NCBI GenBank assembly: GCA_023055505.1
Contig: JALIRH010000049.1
Span: 2,294,001-2,358,000, forward strand
Direction of reading: 5' to 3'
DNA: 64,000 nucleotides
Source of the DNA: Callipepla californica brunnescens
Taxonomy: Eukaryota > Chordata > Aves > Galliformes > Odontophoridae
Each line of letters opens with the position of its first letter. The first letter of the stretch is position 1. Under the pieces are notes generated by a model. That model did no database searches, was not told where the DNA came from, and was given only the letters and a program-made list of their open reading frames with translations. The translations under genes were made by a program, and so were the position numbers. This document shows positions 38,806 through 51,122 of this stretch, in pieces.

Positions 38806-39480
38806 TTTGGGTTAGGCAAAGATCTCAGTGACAGCAGCAATTTTATTCGTTATTGCAATAATGTGTGCACACCCCCTACTGACAAGGGAGAAATTGCACA
38901 ACTCATCAGTACAATCCATTCTTTATATGCTGGGTCCGACGCAGGCAAACCTGTCCTGGCACTCACTGGTGTGCATCTCATGCTCACAGTCTTCCGACGT
39001 GATCGCTACATTATATTTCCATGCAATGTCCGTTACCAATCCCCCTCCGTATTCAGGTCTGTTCTGTACGTTTTACAACGGTAGGAGGACAACACCTCCC
39101 ATAATTATTCACTAGTCCCGTCCTGTGCCAGGCTTTCCCCTCCCCTATCTGATTACCTTTCCCAGTGCCTGTGCCAATTCTCCCTGGGTCGGAATTCCCC
39201 AGTCTCAACTTTACTTTTTTTACAGCAACTTACCCAAGCTACATACAGAAATACTGGAAATTTCCACTGCAAAAACACGGTCTACTTCTCACACACGGTG
39301 AGATGATGTGGAGAACTGATAACAAGAATCATAAAGCCTCAACATTCCACCCCTTATTCCACATCACTACATCATCCTTCATATCCCTATACAAACAAAG
39401 AATAATTTACGTCACACACACACATATTTATACACCTATATTCATAAATATCCACGGAAATAATTAACGTGCATCATAAC
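38806..39480 (-). other. Possible solo LTR or LTR-like segment (mirror)
   Basis: Mirror of 8,200-8,880, with TATA and AATAAA on the minus strand. No gene seen. Confidence 0.3.
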
Positions 39481-39535
39481 ACACATCTCTGTACGCGTGC
39501 AATTACTGGCCGTACTTCCCCAGCATCAAACACTT

Positions 39536-39600
39536 TCTCTCTCTTTCCTTCTTTTCCTTTCTTTTTCTTCCTTTCTTCCTTCCTTTCGTTTCTTTCCCCT
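39536..39600. repeat. (CTTT/CCTT)n microsatellite
   Basis: Mirror of 8,080-8,145 with a different unit count, one of the few length differences between the arms. Confidence 0.85.
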
Positions 39601-39614
39601 TCCCTGCAGATCCC

Positions 39615-40010
39615 CGTGCTGCTGTTCCCCACCTCCGCGTCCTGCCCAGATGCCGCTGTTTGGCTGCATCTCGCAGGGGATGTCCCACCCACAGCCCCAC
39701 TCAGCGCCGCCACGCGCGGAGCTCCGCGCTCCCCCGGAACCCCTCCCCCACCTCCCCGGGCTTCTCCAACACGGAAGTGTGTCGCCGTCTCCATAGCGAC
39801 GGCGCCCGAGCGCGCATGCGCCCGCCGTTGTCGGGGCGGCGCCGCGTGTCGCCGTGACGTCATCACCCCGCGCCCGCGCGGCTGTGGGTGCGGTCCGGGG
39901 GTTCGGAGCGCCGCCTCAGCTCCTGCACGTGGGGTTCGGGGGGCACTGCGGAGGGGGCCGGGGTGAAGGGGGTGGGGCCGCGTGGGGTCTCTGTTCGGCA
40001 GGAGAGGTGC
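39615..40010. promoter_or_regulatory. CpG-island promoter with CRE, NRF1 and X-box motifs (mirror)
   Basis: X-box-like gtctccatagcgac at 39,787-39,800, NRF1-type gcgcatgcgc at 39,812-39,821, CRE tgacgtca at 39,855-39,862. All three motifs of the left arm are unchanged. Confidence 0.6.
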
Positions 40011-40011
40011 C

Positions 40012-40368
40012 CTGTCCCGTCCCGCTCCCCCCCCCCCCTTTTTTTTTTCGTTGGTGCTTTCCCCCCCCGCCGGTTTTCTCCCTCTTGCTCTATCCCACCT
40101 TACCCGGTTTTCTCCCTCTTGCTCTCCCCCCCCCCCTTTTTTTCCATGGTATGTCGCCCCCCCACGCCCTTTTTTCAGTGCCCCGTGTTCTCCCCCACAG
40201 CTCTCTCTCTCTGTCCCCAGGCCCTCTTTTTACCCCATCGAAGCACCCTACAGCCCCTCAGCTTCCTTCCTTTACCTGTCCCTCTGTTCCCACGCTCTCT
40301 TTCATTTTCACAGAAGGCCATTTTAGCTCCTCTGCCCCCTCCTTCCCCCTCTCCCATGATTCCCATAC
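40012..40368. repeat. Pyrimidine-rich satellite-like tract with poly-C runs
   Basis: Mirror of 7,306-7,660; homopolymer lengths differ between the two arms. Confidence 0.75.
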
Positions 40369-40400
40369 ACCTGTATGGGGTAAAATAATTACAGGTGTAA

Positions 40401-40694
40401 TTATTTTAGAACAGTAATTGTTTGGGCTATGTTCTCAGGCAGTTGGTTTGATTTTCGGATGGTTGTCTGTGCAGCTGGACTCAAATTCCGGTGGATCCCT
40501 TCCAACTCGGTATCATCTAACTCTGTGATGTTTTTTCTTTCCTCTTGGATGCCTTGCCGTATGTATTGAACAGCAAGAGACGAATGGGGTGGGATTAATG
40601 CATGTTCACAAAGCTCTCTGTCAAGCTGTGAAACAGACTCCAGAACAGTGAGTAGAACTGCTCCAATACTTGACCTTTCAACACTTTTCACCAT
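40401..40694 (-). other. 97-codon ORF, unrecognised (mirror)
   Basis: Right-arm twin of the ORF at 6,979-7,272, open throughout, with Glu and Gln at the two differing positions. Confidence 0.35.
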
Positions 40695-42236
40695 TACCCT
40701 TTACCATACTTGGTCTTCTTTAACAGCTACTGGTTTCTGAACTCATTAACTGAATTTCCATGTTCTGCTGTGAGCTTTTAATATCACTGTGAAGATGTGA
40801 TTAGAAGTTCCAGTTTGTGAAAAGAGAAAGCTGGACCTTCTAACCTTTCTACTGAGATTTTATTGTAACTGTACACGGAGTGATATGATGAAATACCTTG
40901 TTGGGCCTTGAGGTTAGCCAGGGTTTTGTTCCCACTTCTGGTTCAGCATTGGGAGGTTTTAATTCCAGCCAAGAATAGAAGCAGCAAAATGAGCTTTCTT
41001 CGGACGATATGTTCTTCAGACGTGAATCTCCATTCTTAACTTTACTTTGAAATGGCTTTTAGCATTCAGGTCTTTCTGGCCCCGTAACCAGACCTGTTCC
41101 TCCTCTACTGTAGAGTTGGTTGTTTAATGATACTTAGGAAGGGTGTAATCTGATTAATGTGCTCTGGTCTCAATAGGATTTTCTCCTCTTGTGTGAAGGC
41201 CTGCCCAGAAATAAAAGCTTCTTGGTGTTACAACTCAGTGATATTCTTTGTGAATGTTCCAGTGTGAGAGGAAATTCTGTTCCTGTGGACAGAGAAAGCT
41301 TGTCTGGAGTGTTTTGAGCTGGAATGGACAAGGACTTCATCATTATGAAACTTGAATTGATTGTACAATTTACCTCATTGTGAAACGGAAGAGCTGCCTG
41401 AAGAGTTGAGGTAGATGCTACTCAGTGGCTTGTAGGATGTGTGTTGTGATGACATAACTGAATGGGTATTTCTGGCATTAGGAGGTGGTTTTGATTCTTT
41501 GAGTAATGAAGGGGGAATTGTGTACGTGACACTGCTGCGGGGCGGGCGGGAGGAGTTGGTGGAAACAGATATGTCCTTCAGGCCCTCTTGAAGAATTCTA
41601 TCAACTTGTATTTTTCTGCTGAGAAGAAAATGGGTACGAATTGATCAGGATCAGGGCTACTAGGGAAAGACAGTCTTGAAATGGAAAGCATTGCTTGTCA
41701 AGACTAAAAATAAGTTAAACTCTGTAAGCAGTTGTTAAACATGATCAAACAAATGTATGTTTTTATGCATATAAACCTCCATGGAAGACTCTGTTCTGTT
41801 TTACATTTTCAAATTCCATGACAAATGTTGCTAGGTTCTTTCATTGGACTGTCTACTTGTTCTACTTAAGCATCTTAATCTGTAGGCAGAAAACTTGCTA
41901 ATCTTAGAAAATTACTACAAACACGCATCTGTTGCACCAGCTTCCAAGCACATTCTGAATGTAGTTTGTGCCCCGCGATTGGATAAAGGGGTGTACTTGT
42001 GTGTCTGTTTATGTACTGATAACATGCTGGAACTCCATGGTGATAGGAACTGCTCTGAGGTAATGGCCCAGATGAGATAAAATGGCTTCTGCAAGCACAC
42101 ACCATGCTGAAACTCCTAGGGAATTTCATATTTGTCTGTTTGGACAGGAGTTTAGTAATGTGGTGATTGTGATGTTGTCCTCTGTCCTGCTTGATCTGAC
42201 AGTTTAGCTTGGTTCATCTGTGAAAATGCTTTCCCT
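40695..42236. other. No gene recognised
   Basis: Mirror of 5,437-6,978. Confidence 0.6.
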
Positions 42237-42719
42237 TTCCCTCTGTAGAGGAGCTGCTTTCCCGTAAGGACTGCAATGTGCAGTACTCATCCAGGAACTT
42301 TGGAAGGGCATTGAAGGAGAGCTGTAGCTGCTGAGTTCTGTCGGTGCTCTTGTTCTCTACTCTTTTTGCATCTCGCTTACAGAGAATTCTAACAGCAGTG
42401 CTGTTCCAGTCCTTCTGACAGTAGCCTGGTGTCCAGGCTTAGCAATAATAGGAAGCTTTCTTGCTGCCGGGGCTTTGCTGACGTACTGGTTAACCCCTGT
42501 GGGACACAGGGAGGAGGAACACTGCCTCTCAGGCGCTATTGGAGTGAGGCTGGCAGAGGGTAGGTTCCAAGCAATTTTCAGATGAACTGGACTTTTTGTT
42601 AACCAGTTTTCTACTAGCTGAGCCTCTGAACAGCTCCAGTGGATAAGCTGAGCAGCTGTTTCCATCTGCAGATGTTCTCAGGGCTGGATTGCTGCTAGGA
42701 TGGCACTGAGGTTGTAAAT

Positions 42720-42890
42720 GAACAGTTGAATTCTAGTAGCACAGGCAGCCTGTTCCAGTGCTCCATGGCCCTCACTGTGAAGGAGTTCCCAAGCACACCT
42801 GTGCACCACTTCCTCTGCTTCAGTTTGTGGCCATTGGTGAATTGGCACAGGTGCATTGCCTTCACCTGTGCTCCCATGGCTGACTCCGTG
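42720..42890 (-). mobile_element. CR1 LINE fragment
   Basis: Third copy of the piece at 4,790 and 18,845. The rest of 42,237-43,938 has no recognised gene. Confidence 0.8.
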
Positions 42891-43938
42891 CTCGCCTCAG
42901 GTGATCCATCAGTGGTTCAGGCTGTGATTCAGCAGTTCCCATCCGTGGGCTGAGACCAGTGCTTGGCAATGGCATGTCTTGTTATCAAGTATTCCTCTGG
43001 ATTAGTGTGTATTGATCCTGGTTGATAATGATGAAGAACTTAATCTGGGGTCAGAAAAGCCTGGAGAGCAGCTGTTGTGTGGTATAGCTCAAGTCGTGTC
43101 ACTTCCAGACCTGTTGTTTCCAAATTTCTTGAAAATGCAGTTAAAACCTGAAGGGATGTTTTGCTCAGGCCCAGAGTGCAAAAAATGACTGCTTTTGCTA
43201 AAGTGCTAGGAATGATTTCTAATTTAGACTAGTGACTAGGGGAAAAATGACATTTCTGCAAAGAAGGCATTCCTTTTAGTTAGCTGATAACTTGAAACAG
43301 CAGTAGTCTGTGTTTTGTCTGTACTGTTGACTGTCTTCTTGAAGAAGTGGTACATCCACTGGATTTTGACTTCTTCAAGTTAAATAGCAAGGTACATGCA
43401 TAGTCATTAAAACCTCTGTCCAACCCTTTTGCTTGCCTGCACTGCGTCCAGTGAAGAGGAATTCTCTTGGGTCACATAGAAAATATGGAGTTAACGTATG
43501 CAAGTGACAAGGCTACTTCTGTTTTCTTAGTTTGTGAGCTTTCTGAAGGCACTGCAAGTTAGAAAGTTGGTCATCTCCACATGAGCATTAGGGATATCAC
43601 TTCTGCAGTGAACGTATTAATGTATAGAACTATTCATCATGAGCTTTTCTTACGTTGTTAAATAATTTAATAAGAACACTTGTCTGCCTAATAACAAGAA
43701 CGTGCATTTGCAGGCACACACACACACGTAGATAGGCTGCAATATCCTCAGCAGTAACAGCATTTTACTTGCCAGTTGGCACCAGCACATATGTTATGTA
43801 ACGTGGGCTTTGAGTCAACTCAGATAGCATTGGACTGAACCCTTAAACCCTCATTTTAATGATGTTACAAGAATTTTGATTCAGAAACACTCTTTGTTAC
43901 ACCTGGCTTAGTTAAGATATTTCTCCATTTTTCTGCAG

Positions 43939-44376
43939 GTACAGAGAAGTATGTTGCTGGCCTAATTATCAAGACATCGTCTGATCCAACATGTGTAGAA
44001 GTGAGTGAATTTTTTCAGGGGAGAAAAAGGGAGGTAAATACGACGCATAATCTGACTTGTCTTTTCCATTCTCCAGAAAGAGAAGGTGTATCTTGGGAAA
44101 CTGAACGTGATTCTTGTTCAGGTAAGCTGGAGTTTATAGATCTTGACATTTGGTTTTGCTGAAGTACCTAACACACGGGTGTTTCACATTTCAGATTCTG
44201 AAACAGGAATGGCCAAAGCACTGGCCAGTTTTTATAAGCGATATTGTAGGAGCAAGCAGGACTAGTGGAAGCCTGTGTCAGAACAACACGGTGATCCTTA
44301 AACTAGTAAGTGAAGAAGTGTTTGATTTTTCCAGTGGCCACATAACTCAAGTGCAAGCGAAGCATTTGAAAAACAG
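43939..44376 (+). pseudogene. XPO1: XPO1 fragment, three exons (direct repeat copy 2)
   Basis: Same three exons as at 20,065, first exon from 43,939, last exon ending at 44,376 with the GC donor. It shares Leu to Val with the 20 kb copy and adds changes of its own: Gly for Glu in the TSESL stretch and Asn for the last Asp (HLKN), a position that is Asp in the other copies. It drifts from the consensus, as expected of an unused fragment. Confidence 0.85.
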
Positions 44377-44584
44377 GCAAGTATCTCTATTTAATATGTC
44401 CCTAACACCCAGTGCTTACTTTGTGCTTGCTGTCAGATAGAGTTTCTCTTGCTAGGAGGTTTTCAGTAAAAGGATACATCTGATTTCATAGCTGAGGCTC
44501 AACTGGTTTATTGTGGTTTGTTGTTGTTGTTTTCCCTTGAAAGCAGTACAGTTGGGTGGGAGCAACCTTAGTTTATAGCTATGT

Positions 44585-44855
44585 AGGGAGTGGGAGGCAA
44601 AGGGACAAGGGTGGACTCTTCTCAGTAGAGTGTGGCGACAGGACAAGAGGACATGGCCACAAACTGAAGCATAGGAAGTTGTGCACGTGGGAACTTCCTC
44701 ACAGTGAGGGTGATGGAGCACTGGCACAGGCTGCCTGCACGCCTGCCTGTGCAACCTGGGCTAGGGAGCTGCTTTGGCAATGTGGTTGGACTAGGTGATC
44801 TCTAGAGGTCTCTTCCAACCCCTACCACTCTGTGAGTCTGTGATATGTTTCTGCA
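44585..44855 (+). mobile_element. CR1 LINE 3' end, plus sense
   Basis: Counterpart of 20,704-20,985, lacking about 12 bases near 44,686. Confidence 0.85.
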
Positions 44856-44884
44856 TTACTGCAGCTGCCTCATCTGACGGATGG

Positions 44885-45420
44885 TCATAGAATCATAGAA
44901 CGGTCTGGGTTGGAAGGGAGCCTTAAGATCATTTAGTTCCAATCCCCCTGCTGTCGGCAGGGGTAGCTCCTACTCGACCAGGTTGTCGAAAGCCCCGTGC
45001 AGCCTGGCCGTGATCGCCTCCAGGGAAGGGGCATCCACAACCTCACTGGGCAACCTGTTCCAGTGTCTCACCGCCCTCACAGTAAAGAATTTCTTCCTAG
45101 TGTCTAGTCTAAAGGTACCCTCTTCCAGTTGAAAGGCGTTAGCCTCTGATCCTGTTACTACATTCCCTTAAAAAAAAGCCCTGCCCCAGCTTTCCTGTAG
45201 GCCCACTTCAGGTACGCCATGAGGTCCCCCTGGAGCTTTCTGTTCTCCTGTCTGAAGAGCCCCAGCTCCCAGCCTGTCCTCGTAGCGAGGTGCTCCGGCC
45301 CTCTGGTCATCTTAGTGGCCATCCTCAGTGCACCCACTCCAACAGCTCCATGTCCTTCTTGGCTTGGAGGCTCCAGATCTGGATGCAGTATTGCAAGGTG
45401 GGGTCTCATGAGAGCAGAGT
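44885..45420 (-). mobile_element. CR1 LINE 3' part, minus sense
   Basis: Counterpart of 21,017-21,556. The outer edge of the palindrome falls inside it at about 45,375. Confidence 0.88.
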
Positions 45421-46625
45421 CCTTTTTCCCCATTTCCCCCTGTCAGTTCCCTGTGTTCTCCCCCACTACCCTCTCTCTCTGTTCCCAGAGTGTCCCTCTT
45501 TGCCCCCCATTGAAGCACCCCACAACCCCTCAGCTTCCCCCCTTTACCTGTCCCTCTGTTCCCACACTCTCCTTCCCCCTCACAGAAGGCCAAGTTAGCC
45601 CTTCAGCCTCCTCCTTCCCCCCCCCATCCTTCTTTGTAATCTCCAGGGACAGTTTCCCCTCTGGTCCTCCTCCCATTTGAGCACTGCAGTCCCCCCCACC
45701 TCCAGTTCCCCTTTCTGATCCCTAGAATCCTCTTCCACCCCCTACTTAAGTGCTGTCCTCATTCCCCATCCTCACCCCCGGCGTTTCCTGTCCCCTTTTC
45801 CCAGTCCCCCATTCTGATCTACAGAGTCCCCTGTCCATCCCCTCTCCCTTTCCTCCCCACACCAGTCCTGCCATTCTGACCCCATGATCCCCTTTCCTCC
45901 CCTGCCATGAGCCCTACTCCTTCCCCCCCTTCACCTCTCAAACCAGTCTAGCTGTTCTGTCCTCCAGGCTCCCTTCCCCCCATCTCCCTCACACTCCTCG
46001 TATTCCCCCGTTGTGATTCTCTCCCTCCTCCTCACTATGTCCCTTCTGTCTAACCCCCTTTTTTCCCTGTCCAGCACCCGTGCCTCCTTTCTGAGATCCT
46101 CCAGAATCCCCTGTAATTCCCCCTTTTCCGCCCGCCTCCTGGTTCCCATTCTACTCCCCCAGACCCCTTTTCCACTCCATAGATGCCCCCCACAACCTCC
46201 ATTTTCCCTGTCACCCCCTCTCTACCAACAGACCCCTGTTTCTCCTTATAGAGAACCCACTCCCCCCTTTCTCCCCCCCTCACAACCTTCCAGTTTACTC
46301 CCAGACCTCCTTTCCTCCCCACACAATCCTCATTTCTCATCTCCCCCCCCTCACAACCCAAGTTACCCCCACTACCCTCTCTCTTATCTCCAGACCCCCT
46401 TTCCACCCCATTGAGGCCCCCCACAATGCCTACATTTCCTCCCTTTCACCCCTCTCTCTTCTCCCAAACTCTTCTTCCCCCCCACAGAAGCCCCACTCAG
46501 CCCTTCCCTCCTCCGCTCCAGAGTCCCACATCCCTCTTTTCCACCTCCAGATTCACTTTCCACTTACAGAAGTCCCTCTTAGCTTTTTCTCCACCCCACA
46601 ACTCTCACTATTCACCCCTGCAGCC
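45421..46625. repeat. Pyrimidine-rich satellite of diverged units of about 130 bp
   Basis: Counterpart of 21,557-22,790, differing mainly in C-run lengths and a few short indels. Confidence 0.8.
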
Positions 46626-47166
46626 ATGCAGAATGATCTGCACATGTCCTAGTGGGGTTTTGGGGTATCCAGGAGATCTTCAGGTGTGCCCAGAACTTCC
46701 CCCTCTTCTTTTTTTTTTTTTTTTCTTTGCCCCTTGCACCTTTTTCTTTATTTAGGGTTGCAGAAATACCTCTTTTACTCCCTGTGCTCTTCTCTGTTGA
46801 TTTGCTATTGCAACACAACTCCCATACTCGCGCTTTGTCTCCTTTTTGGGAAACTGAATCCACAAAGTGAACTAAATCAGATGAGAGTCTGTTATTCACA
46901 AGCGCTGTGAGCTTTGTCAGGGAAGTTACTTTCTCTACTCCTCCTCTCAAGTACTCTCTCCCTTCACTACCTCTTCACATTATCTTGAACTCTGGTGCTT
47001 TTTTCTCCCTCTGTATTACTTTACTTAATGAGAGAGAGAGACCTCCTGACATTTAGCACAAGTTCTTGAAACTTTTCCAGAAAGCAAAGGCACCAGGGAA
47101 GAAGAAGCCGCATTAAGAATTGGATTTGAATATCTGCAGACAGCTTCTGTTTCTTTTCTCCAGCAG
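46626..47166. other. No gene recognised; poly-T tract
   Basis: Counterpart of 22,791-23,324. Confidence 0.6.
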
Positions 47167-49215
47167 GGCGCCAGCCTGAAATCCTTCTGTGACCAAAGTG
47201 AATGCGTTGGACGAAGCGCCAGTTACTGGAAGAAAATTCCGATTGGTTTGGAAGCCCTCCAGAGGAACAAAAGTGTCCCTGAACCGACTGCTCCTCTCTT
47301 CAGACATTTCCGTCGTGAGGACATTCAGCTGCAGAGGGATTGATCCAAGGTCAGAGTGAGGGGGGTTCCATGTCAGCTTGTGGTTGTGGTTTAACCTGGA
47401 AGATGGCTGAGCACGATGGCACTTGGTAGGGAGTATCCCTGTGTTTGTTTGTTTTTGTTTTTCTTGCAGCAGTTGTCTGGGTGCTATAAAGTAACGGCAG
47501 CCTTTCCAAAGGGAGGCTTTCCTTAAAGTAGTCAGGAAGTATTTACTGATGGTTCTAGTTTGATACTGCTGGGTCTGTTTAATGGGGGTCACGTTTTCTT
47601 TCCTGTTGTGTATGGGTGGCGAGATCAAGTTACTGGTAACCTTTTTTTCTGCTGTGCGTGCATGGGGAAAACTAGCGTTCCGTGGAGCTGAATCCAGTGC
47701 AGAAAGATCTTGTACTGAAGGCAGCAGAGTTACTGTGCCATAAGGACATCACTGATGGAGGAGAAAGTTCTGGGTTGAGAAGGCTGCCAGGCTCTTCCCT
47801 GGGAATCCCGCTGCTTACAGGCTGAAGGTAAATTCCAACTTCTGACCTCTGTTCTGTGCCTAAAAGAAAGTGTACTTGGAGCGATGGATAAACCACGTGA
47901 ATAATAATATCCAAGTGGTAAAGAGGAGATGCAGTCTTGCCTGGCTACTGTGTAACTACACGGCTTTCTGATGTTTGTTATTTGAGTTAAAAACTGCAGG
48001 GCGTAGGAGATGCTGTTATTCCTAAACACCGAGTCAATGCTTCCAGTCATACAGTCTCACTTCTGTACAGGCGTTAGTTTTAGGTAACACAGGGGCAACG
48101 GAATGCACGTCCTGAGAGGCCTGTGTTTGGGGTTTTTGTGTGGTGTTTGGCATTTTCTTGGTTGGTTATTTTTTATTCTTCTTTTAGACAATCTGTTCTG
48201 TATCAAGGCTTACCATGTTCGATCCAAATGGTTTGACAGTCTTAACTTAGCATCTCCACGATGCAAACAATGAGATGTTGTGTTTTTTTTCTCCCTTCTG
48301 AGATAGTCGTCGAACTCTGTAACACACGGCAGCCTTTCAGAGTAGTTTCATCATGTAGCCTGTGTAGTGGACATGAGAAAGCTGACAGGTAATGTAGTTG
48401 CTGAGAAGGCTGACGTGGAAAATGAAATCTTAACGTGTCATCTTCATATTCAGCAGGAGCAGCTACTGGAGCATAAAGGTGGAGATGGGAGGGATCAGCT
48501 CTTGGATGTGATTCAAACAGAGCTCCGTGCGAGACCCAACGATACCGACCTTAACATCAGACTGGTTGCTCTCTGCCGTTCAAGTAATAAATTAAGAGAT
48601 GCTGTGCTCCATTGTCAGGAGGCAGAGAAGACAAGAGCTGTAGAGCCAAGCTTGGAATGGTGTTCCTGTGTCATACAGACATTGGAGGTATTCAGTCCGA
48701 TTTTGATCCTGTAGTAATCTTCCGTGTCCTTGAAACAAGTGTTAGTCTCGTAGCAGTGTCACACTGACAGCTGTTTCTCAAGTGGTTGAACTCCTTCAAG
48801 TGTGACGTGTGCTGAAACCAATGATTTAATTGGGGTTTTCTTCTTCAGCCTTACGGAGTTGTTTAGTCTGTAGCTTGAGTACTAAGTTAGGTCCAGCAGC
48901 TCCTTCAGGGAGGGAATTGTTCAGGCGAACAGTTCCTGGAACTTTGCTGCTGAGGTGTATGTTAATGTTTAGCTGGGAAACTGGGTGATGTGGCAGTGTG
49001 TTCAGGAGAAGCTCCTGTCTTTGCGGGAGGGTGGTGGTTCCTTATCATCTGACAAACCTTCTTCTTCAGGAATACCTTGAATCAGTGCGAGACGTGGAGT
49101 CTGATCAAAAGAATTGGAGAGCTGTCAAGAAAGATCACCTGCTGTCCTGTTGTAGCTGTGTTAAACTGATGCTCGCTTCTGGAGATGTTGGAGAATGCAG
49201 AGAGGCACTTGAAAG
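47167..49215 (+). pseudogene. RANBP2: RANBP2 (Nup358)-like exons, scrambled, with a frameshift (copy 2)
   Basis: Exons 47167-47327, 47676-47827, 48457-48687 and 49070-49215 repeat those of copy 1. The exon at 47,676 is also 152 bases with the same missing base, so the frameshift predates the duplication. The scrambled order (later exon first) is likewise shared. This copy reads LCHKDITDG where copy 1 has LFHMDITDG, the former being nearer to RANBP2. Both copies descend from one already damaged ancestor. Confidence 0.8.
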
Positions 49216-50226
49216 GTATTGTTTTAACATTCTGTATTTGAAAGAAAAACAAAACAGAAACATTTTTTTCTGGTCTCAGAACATCTAGCAGTGACTGAGT
49301 AACCATTTTGTGGACAGGAGAGGAGCTCCTCTGTACTAACCACAGAGAGAAGTTCGTCCTGGGCTTGATCCCCGAGCTGTGTGTCTGAGCTACAAGCCTC
49401 AGAGAAGGCTCCGTGATGCTCTGTGCCAGTTCTCTTCTTTCTCTTCAGTGTGAGAATGTTGTTCTTTACTTGAGCTAATTAAGGTTCCACAGGCATTTGT
49501 GGGTCAGCTTTGTTCAGGTCAAGTGAATACAACCCATACTGACATAACAAAGTATTTTAGGTGCTCAGTAGTGTAAATGGGAGGCGGGAAGCTACCTGCG
49601 TTCTCCTTGAGGGGAGAACTGATAGGGCCAGCAAATCCCGCTGACTTCAGCTTCCAGTTGTCTGTTCCACGGCTGGAATAGTGCAAAAGCATGTTTGCAG
49701 CCAATTAATTGAAGATCTGTGAGGATCCTTCCTTTTCGTTCCAATATAGCAGTGGGTCTCGTTACTGAATACAATCTGGAAGGGAGAGATCTTGAGGATT
49801 CCCGTTTGCTGACTGGCATCCTGGTGAGTGTTTCTGGCCCAGTCGTTTCTATCGGTGCATGGAGCTTTATTCTGTAGCATTATTTTGTCCATGTAATTCT
49901 GGGTGCTACCATGTTATTTCTTTTGAGCTCTTAGCAGCTCGAAAGTTATATTTTAACATAGCTGTATATGAAAACTATGTTTTGTGTTCTGAAATTTCCT
50001 TTCTACGCTGGGGTTACCGAGGAGCACGTGCAGGGTGTAGCAGTGCATTATTTTGTCCGTGTAGTTCTAGGTGCTACCATGTTATTTCTTTTGAGCTCTT
50101 AGCAGCTTTCTGTTTTCACTGAGTTTTGTAAGAAGGGGATTGGTAGCTGTTGGCTGCTGTAGTTGACAGAAAAGCACAGTGTTGTAGGAGGAGAATGAGC
50201 CATTGGCAAGGTTGTCGGGAGAGAAA
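49216..50226. other. Gap with one orphan exon-like block
   Basis: The block at 49,750-49,823 repeats that at 25,902-25,975 with the same splice sites. A nine-base insertion (tgaaaacta) at about 49,969 distinguishes this copy. Confidence 0.4.
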
Positions 50227-50747
50227 ATGCATGCTGTCATCCTTCTGCTTCTTGCGGCTGTCACTGATAGTACTGTTGAGAAAACTAGTCCACAGAAGTT
50301 CTTATTGGTAAGAAGAGAAGGAGACCTCATTCATGAGGAACAGTGGAGTAATACTGGGAATGGGGGGAAAAAAGGAGTTTGAAAGGTGAGAACGACTCTG
50401 CAAGTTTTGCCAGGTTCCCTCTGTGACTTCCTGATGTTTGGAAAGTGCTTTTGGAACAATGAGTCTTGGCACTGGGATGTATTTATTTGCCCATGTCTTT
50501 TTTTCTGCTTACAATGACAGGGAATTGACGACTATTACGACGATAGGGATCTCAAGGCGGCAGGTACAAGCAAAGGCCTTGCAGGAAAGGACTGCTCTAA
50601 TTAATCTTCAAGAAGATGGTCTCTGAAAAACAAACAGAAACCTTTCCCTAAATATTGCTGTCTCTCACCTGTTCTCACACTAGGTTGATCGGAATCTTCC
50701 AGGTATGCCAATAGAAGTGATCATGGAAGCTATTCAGCTGGCTACAG
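50227..50747 (+). CDS. Candidate small secreted-protein gene, 3' end missing (copy 2)
   Basis: Exons 50227-50307, 50521-50563 and 50703-50747, in frame, equal to copy 1: signal peptide, acidic GIDDYYDDRDLKAA segment, then MPIEVIMEAIQLAT. The end is again undefined, as acrosin upstream sequence begins within about 100 bases. Confidence 0.45.
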
Positions 50748-51122
50748 GTACGTGCGTGCATTTGCATCTGTTTAATTAAATTACAAGCTGCACTTTATTT
50801 TTCACTTGAGACTGGGGAATGAGGAAGATTTTCCACCTGCAGCGAGCTCAGACGTTGCTGCTCGTTTGCCACGGCTGCAAGCACACGGCGCTCCGACAGC
50901 CAAACGCGCTGCGAAGCCGCTCGTGCTCCTCCTGCCGTCAGCAGGCAGCGCTGGCAGCCGGCCGCTCGTCCAGTCCTGCAGGGGTCCCACCCCGCCCGGA
51001 CCCACCTCGTGCAGCACCCGGCAACTCTGTGATGTCGGCGCTGACGGCAAAGGGACACACTGCGGCCGCAGTCGATGGCAGTGAAGCCAGGCGCGATGGG
51101 CTGCTGCTGTTCTCCGGCAGTG